A stretch of DNA of 9,974 nt from positions 1 to 9,974 of the forward strand of contig JBHIDQ010000055.1 in NCBI GenBank assembly GCA_046760155.1. The letters are read 5' to 3'. The DNA is from JBHIDQ01 sp046760155 (lineage in GTDB: Bacteria > Chloroflexota > Dehalococcoidia > Dehalococcoidales > RBG-16-60-22). Numbering within the stretch: the stretch's first letter is position 1; each line of letters starts with the position of its first letter. Positions 1 through 6,157 of the stretch are shown here, in pieces. Under the pieces are notes generated by a model. The model worked only from the letters and a program-made list of their open reading frames with translations, had not been told where the DNA came from and searched no databases. Position numbers and translations under genes: made by a program.

Positions 1-27
1 TTGGGTCGCCCCAAAGCTGATGTTTAA
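1..27 (+). CDS. 3' end of a truncated gene, probably a ferredoxin paralogue of 805-1533
   Basis: Frame 1 from the first base reads Leu-Gly-Arg-Pro-Lys-Ala-Asp-Val and stops at TAA (25-27), 18 nt before the ATG of the first MTHSLHR gene. The complete ferredoxin-like protein further along ends with GLGRP followed by ten residues, and it also lies immediately before an MTHSLHR gene. The shared LGRP near the C-terminus, together with the same gene order, suggests this is the tail of a second copy of that ferredoxin. Only eight residues are visible, so the match is suggestive rather than proven; it could be the tail of an unrelated protein. Bases 1-5 and 10-14 (TTGGG/CCCAA) could also pair as a small hairpin, but no T-run follows, so a terminator is not supported. 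Confidence 0.5.
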   Translation: MGRPKADV

Positions 28-45
28 TATTAAGGAGGAGAATTA

Positions 46-663
46 ATGACGCACAGTTTACATCGCCGTGGAACCGCCGAGAGCTTGAGCGAAGACTATG
101 TTATGTTATGTCTACCAGCCATTGGTATCAACGACGATGACCATGACCCCAAATTAACCGAATTTTTGCGCATCGCACTACGCCATAACCCCGTCAATAT
201 AGGTGCCATATCCCTGGGGAATATGTATAGTCACCAATCAGAAGATGTCGTCAACGCCGCCCATGGCATTGTCCATGCCGTCTTCGTGAAGAAAGAGGCA
301 GTGACCGAGGTCCTTAAGGAGCTTGAGGAAGCAGACCTGGGAATGTCAATGGTGGTGAGCGGCATTTTTGAGAACGTTGACCAGTGCCTTGAGAAAGCCG
401 GGCTGAAGCACCACACGGCTAATTTCTCATTAGGCATATGGGGCAGGACCGAAAAACTACCCAGCGATGATATCCTTGAAGTTGCTACTATGTGTGGCCA
501 CGCCATGGTCTCTGCTAACCTGATCAAGACCATGGTAGACGAAATAAAAGCCGGAACCAAGACTCCAGAAGAGGCAGCCAAAGTTATGGCGCCACAATGC
601 GCCTGTGGCATATTCAATCCTGCCCGTGCCGCTAAGTTATTGGCGGTCATGGCTAATCGGTAG
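46..663 (+). CDS. Uncharacterised His/Cys-rich protein (MTHSLHR family), copy 1
   Basis: A 205-residue soluble protein with no signal peptide or membrane segment. I do not recognise the family. It is a paralogue of the protein at 1530-2153, about 45% identical by hand alignment. Residues shared by both copies include His3 and His6 in MTHSLHR, His47, His63, Cys114, His123, Cys150 and His152 in TMCGHAMVS, and Cys185/Cys187 in CxCGIFNPxRA. So many conserved His and Cys in a small protein suggests a metal or Fe-S site, possibly fed by the adjacent ferredoxin; that is inference. The C-terminal third (about 137-200) is the most conserved part. The start is set by AAGGAGGAG at 32-40, 5 nt before the ATG, and by alignment of the MTHSLHR N-terminus with copy 2. 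Cys22 is not shared by copy 2. Confidence 0.85.
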   Translation: MTHSLHRRGTAESLSEDYVMLCLPAIGINDDDHDPKLTEFLRIALRHNPVNIGAISLGNMYSHQSEDVVNAAHGIVHAVFVKKEAVTEVLKELEEADLGMSMVVSGIFENVDQCLEKAGLKHHTANFSLGIWGRTEKLPSDDILEVATMCGHAMVSANLIKTMVDEIKAGTKTPEEAAKVMAPQCACGIFNPARAAKLLAVMANR

Positions 664-670
664 TGTTATG

Positions 671-695
671 TTGGCTTGAGGTAGTCCTTTGCCAA
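671..695 (+). other. Imperfect hairpin after copy 1, without T-run
   Basis: TTGGC (671-675) can pair with GCCAA (691-695). Inside it AGG (679-681) can pair with CCT (686-688) around a TAGT loop, with a small internal bulge. It begins 8 nt after the stop codon of the first MTHSLHR gene. No T-run follows, so it is not a classical intrinsic terminator. It could be a transcript-stabilising or processing structure, or chance. Confidence 0.3.
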
Positions 696-720
696 ATAGG
701 AAATTGCGGTAAAATCCCAA

Positions 721-732
721 AAAGGAGGAGGT
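721..732 (+). promoter_or_regulatory. Orphan Shine-Dalgarno sequence with no start codon
   Basis: AAAGGAGGAGGT is a near-perfect match to the anti-SD sequence, but no ATG, GTG or TTG follows it before the TTG at 805, which has its own SD at 791-798. It sits in the 141-nt gap between copy 1 and the ferredoxin. It may be a relic of a lost or moved gene start, a ribosome standby site, or a duplicated leader. No open frame of useful length follows it. Confidence 0.4.
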
Positions 733-790
733 AGGCTTATAGTAAATAGAGGACGATAGCGCTAAAATAAAAGAAGTAATTCTAATTAAA

Positions 791-798
791 AAGGAGGG
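791..798 (+). promoter_or_regulatory. Ribosome binding site that sets a TTG start
   Basis: AAGGAGGG lies 6 nt upstream of the TTG at 805. No ATG or GTG is suitably placed, and the protein read from this TTG begins just before the first ferredoxin cysteine motif, as expected for this fold. This SD is why the TTG is accepted as the start. Confidence 0.8.
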
Positions 799-804
799 AT
801 TTAA

Positions 805-1533
805 TTGAAAATAACTGAAGATTGTATTGCTTGTGACCTTTGTATCCCTTACTGCCCGGTCAATGCCATTAGCATGGGTGACGACATTGCCCAAATTAAC
901 GAGGACGAGTGTGTCGAGTGTGGCGTCTGTTTCCGCTCGGGAGTCTGTCCCACGGACGCCATTCAAGAGACTCCTCTGGAATGGCCTCGTATCATCCGCA
1001 AAGTCCTGTCTGACCCCTTGGTTGAAAGTCCGGATACGCGTGTCCCGGGGCGGGGAACTGAGGAAGTGAAGACCAACGAGGTCTCCGGCCGAATTAAGCC
1101 GGGTTGGGCTGGCGTGGCTATTGAATTAGGGCGTCCCGGGGTTGGCACCCGCTTTACTGATGTGCAGAAGGTAACTATGGCCATGGCGGCAATTGGGGCT
1201 GTGTTTGAGCATGAAAACCCGGTGACCTTCTGGATAACTGACCAAAAGACCGGGAAACTGAGAGAGGACATCTTAAACGAAAAGTCACTGTCCGCCATTG
1301 TTGAGGTCGCCTTCCCGATTGACAAGCTAAAGGCAGCCATACAGAAGTTACAGGAAGTAGCCAAGCAATTGGACACGGTTTGCAGCGTGGTCACCGCCGT
1401 TAAGGTGTCACCAGATGGCTCGTTTGCCACCGACCCGATATTCAAAGAACTCGGCCTTACCCCTTACCCCAACAGCAAGAACAATGTTGGTCTAGGGCGA
1501 CCGCTGTTCAAATTTGAGGAGGTATCATCATGA
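805..1533 (+). CDS. Two-[4Fe-4S] ferredoxin with uncharacterised C-terminal domain
   Basis: A 242-residue protein starting at TTG. The N-terminus is a bacterial-type 2[4Fe-4S] ferredoxin domain: Cys7, Cys10, Cys13 and Cys17 form a standard CxxCxxCxxxCP motif, and Cys36, Cys39, Cys42 and Cys48 form the second, which has five residues instead of three between its third and fourth Cys. From about residue 55 a domain of roughly 185 residues follows that I cannot name, with GRGTEEVKTNEVSGR at 82-96 and IELGRPGVG from 106. It is soluble and presumably cytoplasmic. It should act as an electron-transfer partner; the C-terminal domain may bind a ligand or a partner. Its TGA overlaps the ATG of the next MTHSLHR gene by 4 nt (ATGA), so the two are probably translationally coupled and may form a complex. 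Acting as an electron donor to that protein is inference. Confidence 0.85.
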   Translation: MKITEDCIACDLCIPYCPVNAISMGDDIAQINEDECVECGVCFRSGVCPTDAIQETPLEWPRIIRKVLSDPLVESPDTRVPGRGTEEVKTNEVSGRIKPGWAGVAIELGRPGVGTRFTDVQKVTMAMAAIGAVFEHENPVTFWITDQKTGKLREDILNEKSLSAIVEVAFPIDKLKAAIQKLQEVAKQLDTVCSVVTAVKVSPDGSFATDPIFKELGLTPYPNSKNNVGLGRPLFKFEEVSS

Positions 1534-2153
1534 CGCATTCGCTTCATCGACAGGGAACTAAAGAAAATCTAAGCCGTGACTTCCCACTGGTGGCAGTAAT
1601 GGCTCATGGCTTCAATGAAAAGGGGGGTGGTCCCAAACTGGGCAAATTCCTCGAAATCTGCTGGAAGCATGGCCCGAGCAACTTGGGTGATATGAAACAG
1701 GGTAGCGTCTTCACCCATGATGCCGAGAAGATCTATAAAAATGTCTCGGATACCACCATTGTAGAATGCGTTTTTGATGACCTGAACAAGGTGGAAGCGG
1801 TGCTTCGCGAGTTAAAAGAGGCAGACCTGGGTGTACCGGTGGTGGTCAGTGGACTGACTGACACGGTGAGGCAGTGTTGCCAAAAAGTCGGCCTGGAAAT
1901 CCACACCGTAGCGCAATCTCTGGGAGTTTGGGGGAATACTTCGCGCCTGCCCAGCAAAGAGGTCCTGGAGATTACTACCATGTGCGGGCATGCCATGGTG
2001 TCCTCCAATCTGGTAGAAATGATGATTGAGGATGTCAAGAAAGGGGCAATCACCCCCGAGAAGGCGGCGGAAAAATTAGCCAAGCCGTGTGAATGTGGGA
2101 TATTCAATCCAACGCGTGCCTCGGAGCTACTGGCAAAAGCCGCCGGGAAGTAA
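1530..2153 (+). CDS. Uncharacterised His/Cys-rich protein (MTHSLHR family), copy 2
   Basis: A 207-residue paralogue of the protein at 46-663, aligning end to end with a net 2-residue insertion near residues 72-90. It keeps the shared set: His3, His6, His47, His63, Cys116, His125, Cys152 and His154 in TMCGHAMVS, and Cys187/Cys189 in CxCGIFNP. It has extra Cys44, Cys80 and Cys117 that copy 1 lacks. No signal peptide or membrane helix is seen. The start overlaps the ferredoxin stop by 4 nt, with GAGGAGGT at 1516-1523 giving a 6-nt spacing. The tight coupling supports a stable partnership with the ferredoxin. Identical key residues but about 55% divergence overall suggest an old duplication with two retained roles, for example a heterodimer or two different partners. 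Function is unknown. A terminator begins 63 nt after the stop. Confidence 0.87.
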   Translation: MTHSLHRQGTKENLSRDFPLVAVMAHGFNEKGGGPKLGKFLEICWKHGPSNLGDMKQGSVFTHDAEKIYKNVSDTTIVECVFDDLNKVEAVLRELKEADLGVPVVVSGLTDTVRQCCQKVGLEIHTVAQSLGVWGNTSRLPSKEVLEITTMCGHAMVSSNLVEMMIEDVKKGAITPEKAAEKLAKPCECGIFNPTRASELLAKAAGK

Positions 2154-2215
2154 CACTGGACTGTAATTCGAAGCAACAAATTAACGAGACTTTCACCGCA
2201 ATGATTACCGGCATT

Positions 2216-2245
2216 AGGCGGGGGAATTACCACCCCCGCCTTTTT
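2216..2245 (+). terminator. Strong intrinsic (Rho-independent) terminator
   Basis: AGGCGGGGG (2216-2224) pairs perfectly over 9 bp with CCCCCGCCT (2233-2241) around an 8-nt loop, and TTTTT (2241-2245) follows. The T-run is on the + strand side only, so it works in the direction of the genes. It separates the ferredoxin/MTHSLHR block from the racemase cluster downstream. Confidence 0.92.
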
Positions 2246-2310
2246 AAATCCAGCAACGCAGCAGCGATAACCCCCCGCCTCAAGAAAGCTCGGCTTGTGT
2301 TGATACCTGC

Positions 2311-2341
2311 TTGACAGAGTCTTCGAACCTCACAATATAAT
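2311..2341 (+). promoter_or_regulatory. Candidate sigma-70 promoter for the racemase gene
   Basis: Perfect TTGACA (2311-2316) and perfect TATAAT (2336-2341) boxes are separated by 19 nt, longer than the usual 16-18. The position just after the terminator and before the racemase gene fits. Transcription would start near 2348, almost at the gene's AGGAG (2348-2352), so the leader would be very short. The odd spacing leaves some doubt. Confidence 0.55.
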
Positions 2342-2363
2342 AAATCCAGGAGTTTCAGCTTAG

Positions 2364-3629
2364 ATGACAGAGACGGAAATTGAGCTTCCCTACGGAGAGC
2401 GTCTTTTAACGGCTCGGCTACCGACAAAGAACACCGCCTACATTCTGACCCGAGAGGAAGCCGAGGGCCTGACCAACGAATGGGAAGCCATCATTAATAG
2501 TCTGAGAACGCCGCTAAATTGTCCTCCCCTTCGCGATTGTGTCCAGCCAACCGATAAAGTTGTTGTCATCGTTACTGATAATACCAGGCCCTGTCCCGAT
2601 GATAGGCTACTGCCCCCGATATTGGCCGAGCTGGAAGCCAAAGTACCACGTGAGAATATCACCATAATAGTCGCCCTCGGGTTACACCCGCCTCTGGATA
2701 AATCAGAGTTAGTCAAAAAGCTGGGCCAAAGCATAGTGACCAACTACAACGTGATAAATCATGACGTGAACCAGACAGTATACCTCGGCACCACTTCCAG
2801 AGGCACCCCGGTGGATATCAATACTAAGGTCATCGAGGCCGATTTTAGGCTAAGCACCGGCTTTATCGAGCCGCACTTTTTTGCCGGTTTCTCCGGTGGT
2901 CGAAAAAGCATCGCTCCCGGCGTATTTAGCGTCAGGTCAGCCTACCATAACCATGGCTATCAGATGATTGAGCACCCGCGCGCTCGGGCCGGGATTCTCA
3001 AGGGGAACCCAATCCATGAGGACTTGGTGGAACAGGCTAAGATGGCCAAACTTAATTTCATCGTTAACGTACTGCTCAACAAGCAGCGCGAAATTACCCA
3101 TGTTGTCGCCGGGGATCCGGTAAAGGCGCACGAAAAAGGATGCCAGATAGAACGAGACGTTGCCGGAGTCAAAGCGGTGCGCAAGGTTGACATCAGCATT
3201 ACCACCAATAGCGGAACGCCGCTGGACCTGGATTTATATCAGACCTGTAAAGGAATCGACACTGCCGCACAGATAACCCGCGATGGAGGCATCATCATCA
3301 TCGCTTCAGCCTGTAGCGCCGGTATTGGTCCAGAGGCATTCCGGGAGTTGCACGCCTCGGTTAACTCCCCCAAGGAAGTCCTGCAAAAGATAAGACGGGA
3401 AGAGCCAATCGGTGTCCAATGGGAAAATCAAATCCTGGCCCGCACTCAGTTGAAGAACGACATTTATCTGCTGTCAAGCCTGGAAGATAGTGTGGTCAGA
3501 GAGATGATGATGACGCCAATCAGTACCCTAGAGGAAGGTTTGGCCAAAGCGTTTGCCGTCCTTGGAGATGACGCCGAAATCGCGGTAATCCCAGAAGGAC
3601 CACTAGTTCTTCCCTTGCTAGAGAATTAA
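2364..3629 (+). CDS. larA: LarA-family nickel-pincer 2-hydroxyacid racemase/epimerase
   Basis: A 421-residue cytoplasmic enzyme of full family length. LarA enzymes use a nickel-pincer nucleotide (NPN) covalently bound to a lysine to move hydride at the alpha carbon of 2-hydroxyacids such as lactate. The residues that match the known Lactobacillus plantarum LarA site are present: Arg75 in DNTRP, His108 in LGLHPP, His171 in EPHFFAGFSGG, Lys181 in GGRKSIAPG (NPN attachment), His197 sixteen residues later (nickel ligand), and Gln293 and Lys296 in YQTCKG. The intact site argues for an active enzyme. Homologues act on lactate, malate and other hydroxyacids, so the substrate is not fixed. No larB, larC or larE cofactor gene is in the window. 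An AGGAG lies a rather long 11 nt before the ATG; the N-terminal ELPYG motif close to Met1 supports this start. The adjacent D-2-hydroxyacid oxidase genes suggest the racemase feeds them. Confidence 0.9.
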   Translation: MTETEIELPYGERLLTARLPTKNTAYILTREEAEGLTNEWEAIINSLRTPLNCPPLRDCVQPTDKVVVIVTDNTRPCPDDRLLPPILAELEAKVPRENITIIVALGLHPPLDKSELVKKLGQSIVTNYNVINHDVNQTVYLGTTSRGTPVDINTKVIEADFRLSTGFIEPHFFAGFSGGRKSIAPGVFSVRSAYHNHGYQMIEHPRARAGILKGNPIHEDLVEQAKMAKLNFIVNVLLNKQREITHVVAGDPVKAHEKGCQIERDVAGVKAVRKVDISITTNSGTPLDLDLYQTCKGIDTAAQITRDGGIIIIASACSAGIGPEAFRELHASVNSPKEVLQKIRREEPIGVQWENQILARTQLKNDIYLLSSLEDSVVREMMMTPISTLEEGLAKAFAVLGDDAEIAVIPEGPLVLPLLEN

Positions 3630-3678
3630 GCAGCTCTTTCCCTAGCCAATGTACACGCTCTCTGACTACCACGTTACC

Positions 3679-3707
3679 TTGACGCAATATGGGCGCTATG
3701 CTATTCT
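3679..3707 (+). promoter_or_regulatory. Candidate extended -10 promoter for the TIM-barrel gene
   Basis: TTGACG (3679-3684) is followed after 17 nt by TATTCT (3702-3707), with an upstream TG at 3699-3700 forming an extended -10. The start point would be near 3714, giving a leader of about 32 nt that contains the SD AAAGGAG (3731-3737). It lies in the 116-nt gap after the racemase gene, where no convincing terminator is visible, so the downstream genes may be read both from here and by read-through. Confidence 0.5.
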
Positions 3708-3745
3708 GAAATTGAGACACCAGCTTCCGGAAAGGAGTTACTATC

Positions 3746-4642
3746 ATGAAAGAGTCCTTACATTCTTACATGAAAGTGGGCATCGTCCAAATCATGGCTT
3801 TCCCGGATATTAGCCCCCTTGATGGCATCAAGAAGATTGCCGAAGACGAATTCTTTGGTGCCATCGAGATTGCCTCCATCCCCGATGACATCAGAGAAGA
3901 GGTCGATAAGGTACTGCGGGCAAGTAAGTTAGTCGTTGGCTATGTCGGTCAAGCGGCGCTCCTCGGCCAGAAGCTCGACCTTAATAGCCCGGTTCCTCAG
4001 CAACGTGAAGCCGCCATATCTCAGATGAAATCGGGTGTGGATGAGGCTTACGCCTTTGGCGCCAAGCGACTGGCCGTTCTCAGTGGACCAGCACCAGCCC
4101 GGGACAGGTATGAGCCGGCAAAGGAACTTCTGGTTGATTCACTGAGTCAGCTATGTAGTTATGCCCAGAGCAAAGGTGACCTCGGTATCACCCTGGAAAT
4201 CTTCGACCGGGAGTACGATAAAAAATGTCTCATCGGGCCCACCGAAGAAGGTGTGCAGGTCGCCAAAGAAGTGCGACGGCGTTACCCTAACTTTGGTTTA
4301 ATGATTGACCTGAGTCACCTGCCCTTGTTGAAAGAGACGGCTGACCACGCCATAAAAACCGCCCAAGACTATTTGGTTCATATCCACATCGGCAACTGCG
4401 TACTGAAAGACAAAAACCACCCCGCCTACGGAGATAAACACCCACCATTTGGAATCGCCGCCGGTGAAAACGGTGTCGAGGAAGTGAGGCTGTTCTTGAA
4501 GGCCCTGATGGATATCGGGTATATTGGCGAGGGGAAACAGAACGTAGTCGCCTTTGAGGTTAAGCCGCTTAGTGGTGACAGCCCCGAAGTAGTGGTGGCT
4601 AATGCCAAGCGCACTCTTATGGAAGCGTGGGCCAGGCTGTAG
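3746..4642 (+). CDS. Xylose-isomerase-like TIM-barrel isomerase/epimerase
   Basis: A 298-residue protein of the AP-endonuclease-2/xylose isomerase-like superfamily, which includes hydroxypyruvate isomerase (Hyi) and ketose 3-epimerases. The metal-binding and catalytic pattern is intact: Glu151 in TLEIFD, Asp188 and His191 in MIDLSH, His214 in HIHIGN, and Glu271 in AFEVKP. These match in order and approximate spacing the Glu/Asp/His/Glu metal site of tagatose 3-epimerase-type enzymes. It is expected to bind a divalent metal and interconvert a hydroxy-aldehyde with a hydroxy-ketone, or epimerise a ketose. Next to a glycerate kinase and 2-hydroxyacid oxidase, a hydroxypyruvate/tartronate-semialdehyde isomerase role is attractive but unproven. 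SD AAAGGAG sits 8 nt before the ATG. Met9 has no good SD, so the first Met is preferred. Residues 219-242, rich in Lys, His, Pro and Gly, may form a loop over the active site. Confidence 0.83.
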   Translation: MKESLHSYMKVGIVQIMAFPDISPLDGIKKIAEDEFFGAIEIASIPDDIREEVDKVLRASKLVVGYVGQAALLGQKLDLNSPVPQQREAAISQMKSGVDEAYAFGAKRLAVLSGPAPARDRYEPAKELLVDSLSQLCSYAQSKGDLGITLEIFDREYDKKCLIGPTEEGVQVAKEVRRRYPNFGLMIDLSHLPLLKETADHAIKTAQDYLVHIHIGNCVLKDKNHPAYGDKHPPFGIAAGENGVEEVRLFLKALMDIGYIGEGKQNVVAFEVKPLSGDSPEVVVANAKRTLMEAWARL

Positions 4643-4669
4643 TGGACTGGTAGCAAAACACCGCTTGGA

Positions 4670-4707
4670 GAACTTCAGCAAGGCTGACTATTCCCCTGAA
4701 TGAGTTC
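4670..4707 (+). other. Imperfect inverted repeat upstream of the glcD-like gene
   Basis: GAACTTCAG (4670-4678) is complementary to CTGAA (4696-4700) plus GTTC (4704-4707), with TGA bulged out. That gives 9 potential pairs around a 17-nt loop. It lies in the 96-nt gap before the flavoprotein gene and ends 31 nt before the start codon. No T-run follows. It could be an operator or a leader structure; chance is not excluded. Confidence 0.3.
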
Positions 4708-4738
4708 AGTAGCGTGTAGGAATGAGGAAGAATAGAAC

Positions 4739-6157
4739 TTGTTGACACAAAGCTTTATCAAAGAACTAACCGAGATAGTCGGGCGTGACAACGTCCTGTC
4801 TGCCCTGAAAGACCTGCTCGCCTATTCTTACGATGCCACCCCGAGACAAGAGATGCCAGAGGTCATTGTCTTTCCCCACAGCACCGCCGAAGTCTCCGCG
4901 ATAATGAAGGCAGCTCATCGGGAAAAGATACCGGTCGTGCCCCGTGGTGCCGGTACCAATCTATCCGGTGGCACCATACCGATTAAAGGTGGCATTATCC
5001 TCGAAACTAGCCGCATGAATCGGATTCTTGACATTGACACCGCCAACCGAAGGGCGGTCGTGGAACCAGGGTTGGTCAATTTAGACCTGCAGAATGCTTT
5101 GGCACCGTTGGGTTTTTTCTATCCGCCTGACCCGGCCAGCCAGAAAAGTTCCACCTTGGGTGGCAATATCGGCGAAAATGCCGGCGGTCCACTTTGCCTC
5201 AGGTATGGCGTAACCTCAAAGTATGTTTGCGGCATGGAGGTTGTTTTAACTACCGGAGAGGTGGTTAACATTGGTGGTTATGTTGATGACCCTCCGGGCT
5301 ACGATTTGAGAGGTTTGCTCATTGGCTCCGAGGGAACATTGGCTATTGCCACCAAGTTAATCTTACATATCATCCCCAAACCAGAAGCTTCACGGTTGAT
5401 GCTGGCTGTCTTTGACACTCTGGAAGACGCCGGGCAAGCGGTTTCCGATATCATCAGTGCCGGCATCATTCCTGAGGCTCTGGAGCTATTAGACAAAATG
5501 ATGTGCTGGGTCATTGAACAGAGTGTTAGCGCCGGCTACCCTACGGATGCTGCTGGACTACTGCTGATTATAGTTGCCGGTCTGGCTGATACTCTGGATA
5601 AACAGGTCAAAGAAATATCGGAGATATGCCAAAGAAATAAAGTGCGTGAGCTGCGCACTGCACAGACCAATGAGGAACGGGATGCCCTCTGGAAAGGTCG
5701 CCAAGGGGCTTTTGGCGCTGTCGCCAGAATCTGTCCCCCCTACTCCGTATGCGATGGCACCGTTCCCCGAGATAAATTAGCCCAGGCGCTGCACAAGGTG
5801 GGCGAGATTGCCGAAAAGTATCATGTCTTAATCGCCAATGTGGCTCACGCTGGCGATGGTAACCTCCATCCTTTAATCCTGTTTGATGCCAAAAAACCGG
5901 AGGAACGCGCCGCGGCCAAAAAAGCCGGTAATGAAGTCCTTGATGCCTGCATTGCCCTCGGTGGTACCATTACCGGGGAACACGGCATTGGCTTGGAAAA
6001 GCTGGATGCCATGCCCTATATGTTTGACTCAGCTGACTTAACCGCCATGCGCCAGGTAAAGACAGTCTTTGACCCCGATGATGTCTTAAACCCAGGGAAA
6101 ATATTCCCCCCTGATGTAGACCAGCCTGTCCCAGTGAAAGAAGAGGCGTCTCGATAA
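4739..6157 (+). CDS. glcD: GlcD-type FAD-linked D-2-hydroxyacid dehydrogenase, catalytic subunit
   Basis: A 472-residue flavoprotein of the glycolate oxidase GlcD / D-lactate dehydrogenase / D-2-hydroxyglutarate dehydrogenase family. An FAD-binding PCMH domain covers about 41-210, with PRGAGTNLSGG (68-78) and GGNIGENAGG (141-150). The FAD-oxidase C-terminal domain runs from about 215 to 457 and holds the metal/substrate site: His370 and His377 in AHAGDGNLHP, Glu414 and His415 in TGEHGIG. All are intact, so this should be the catalytic subunit that oxidises a D-2-hydroxyacid (glycolate, D-lactate or similar) to the 2-oxoacid. The start is TTG at 4739 (or the next codon, also TTG), with GAGGAAG at 4724-4730; an in-frame TAG at 4733 excludes anything longer. 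Its stop overlaps the next start by 1 nt. Substrate cannot be decided; D-lactate fits the LarA neighbour and glycolate fits the glcDEF layout. Confidence 0.88.
   Translation: MLTQSFIKELTEIVGRDNVLSALKDLLAYSYDATPRQEMPEVIVFPHSTAEVSAIMKAAHREKIPVVPRGAGTNLSGGTIPIKGGIILETSRMNRILDIDTANRRAVVEPGLVNLDLQNALAPLGFFYPPDPASQKSSTLGGNIGENAGGPLCLRYGVTSKYVCGMEVVLTTGEVVNIGGYVDDPPGYDLRGLLIGSEGTLAIATKLILHIIPKPEASRLMLAVFDTLEDAGQAVSDIISAGIIPEALELLDKMMCWVIEQSVSAGYPTDAAGLLLIIVAGLADTLDKQVKEISEICQRNKVRELRTAQTNEERDALWKGRQGAFGAVARICPPYSVCDGTVPRDKLAQALHKVGEIAEKYHVLIANVAHAGDGNLHPLILFDAKKPEERAAAKKAGNEVLDACIALGGTITGEHGIGLEKLDAMPYMFDSADLTAMRQVKTVFDPDDVLNPGKIFPPDVDQPVPVKEEASR

Noticed and set aside
1..14. TTGGG/CCCAA hairpin at the window edge as a terminator
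   Set aside because: It lies within the likely coding tail that stops at 25-27, and no T-run follows.
688..715. TTTGCC...TAAAAT as a promoter for the ferredoxin gene
   Set aside because: The -10 is good but the -35 matches at only three positions, and the -35 overlaps the hairpin at 671-695. Co-transcription with copy 1 is equally likely.
637..966. 109-residue minus-strand open frame covering the gap between copy 1 and the ferredoxin
   Set aside because: It overlaps the ferredoxin cysteine region antisense, has no recognisable domain, and the gap half is low-complexity. It is best explained as a shadow of the real gene.
2093..2314. Small + strand open frame running from the end of copy 2 through the terminator
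   Set aside because: It overlaps the conserved CxCGIFNP region in another frame, crosses the terminator hairpin, and has no SD. Not a gene.
3617..3646. GCTAG/CTAGC inverted repeat at the end of the racemase gene as a terminator
   Set aside because: Only 5 bp with a 20-nt loop, it starts inside the coding sequence and lacks a T-run. I do not call a terminator after the racemase.
4665..4694. TTGGAG-N18-TATTCC as a promoter for the glcD-like gene
   Set aside because: Weak match to both consensus boxes; not distinguishable from chance.
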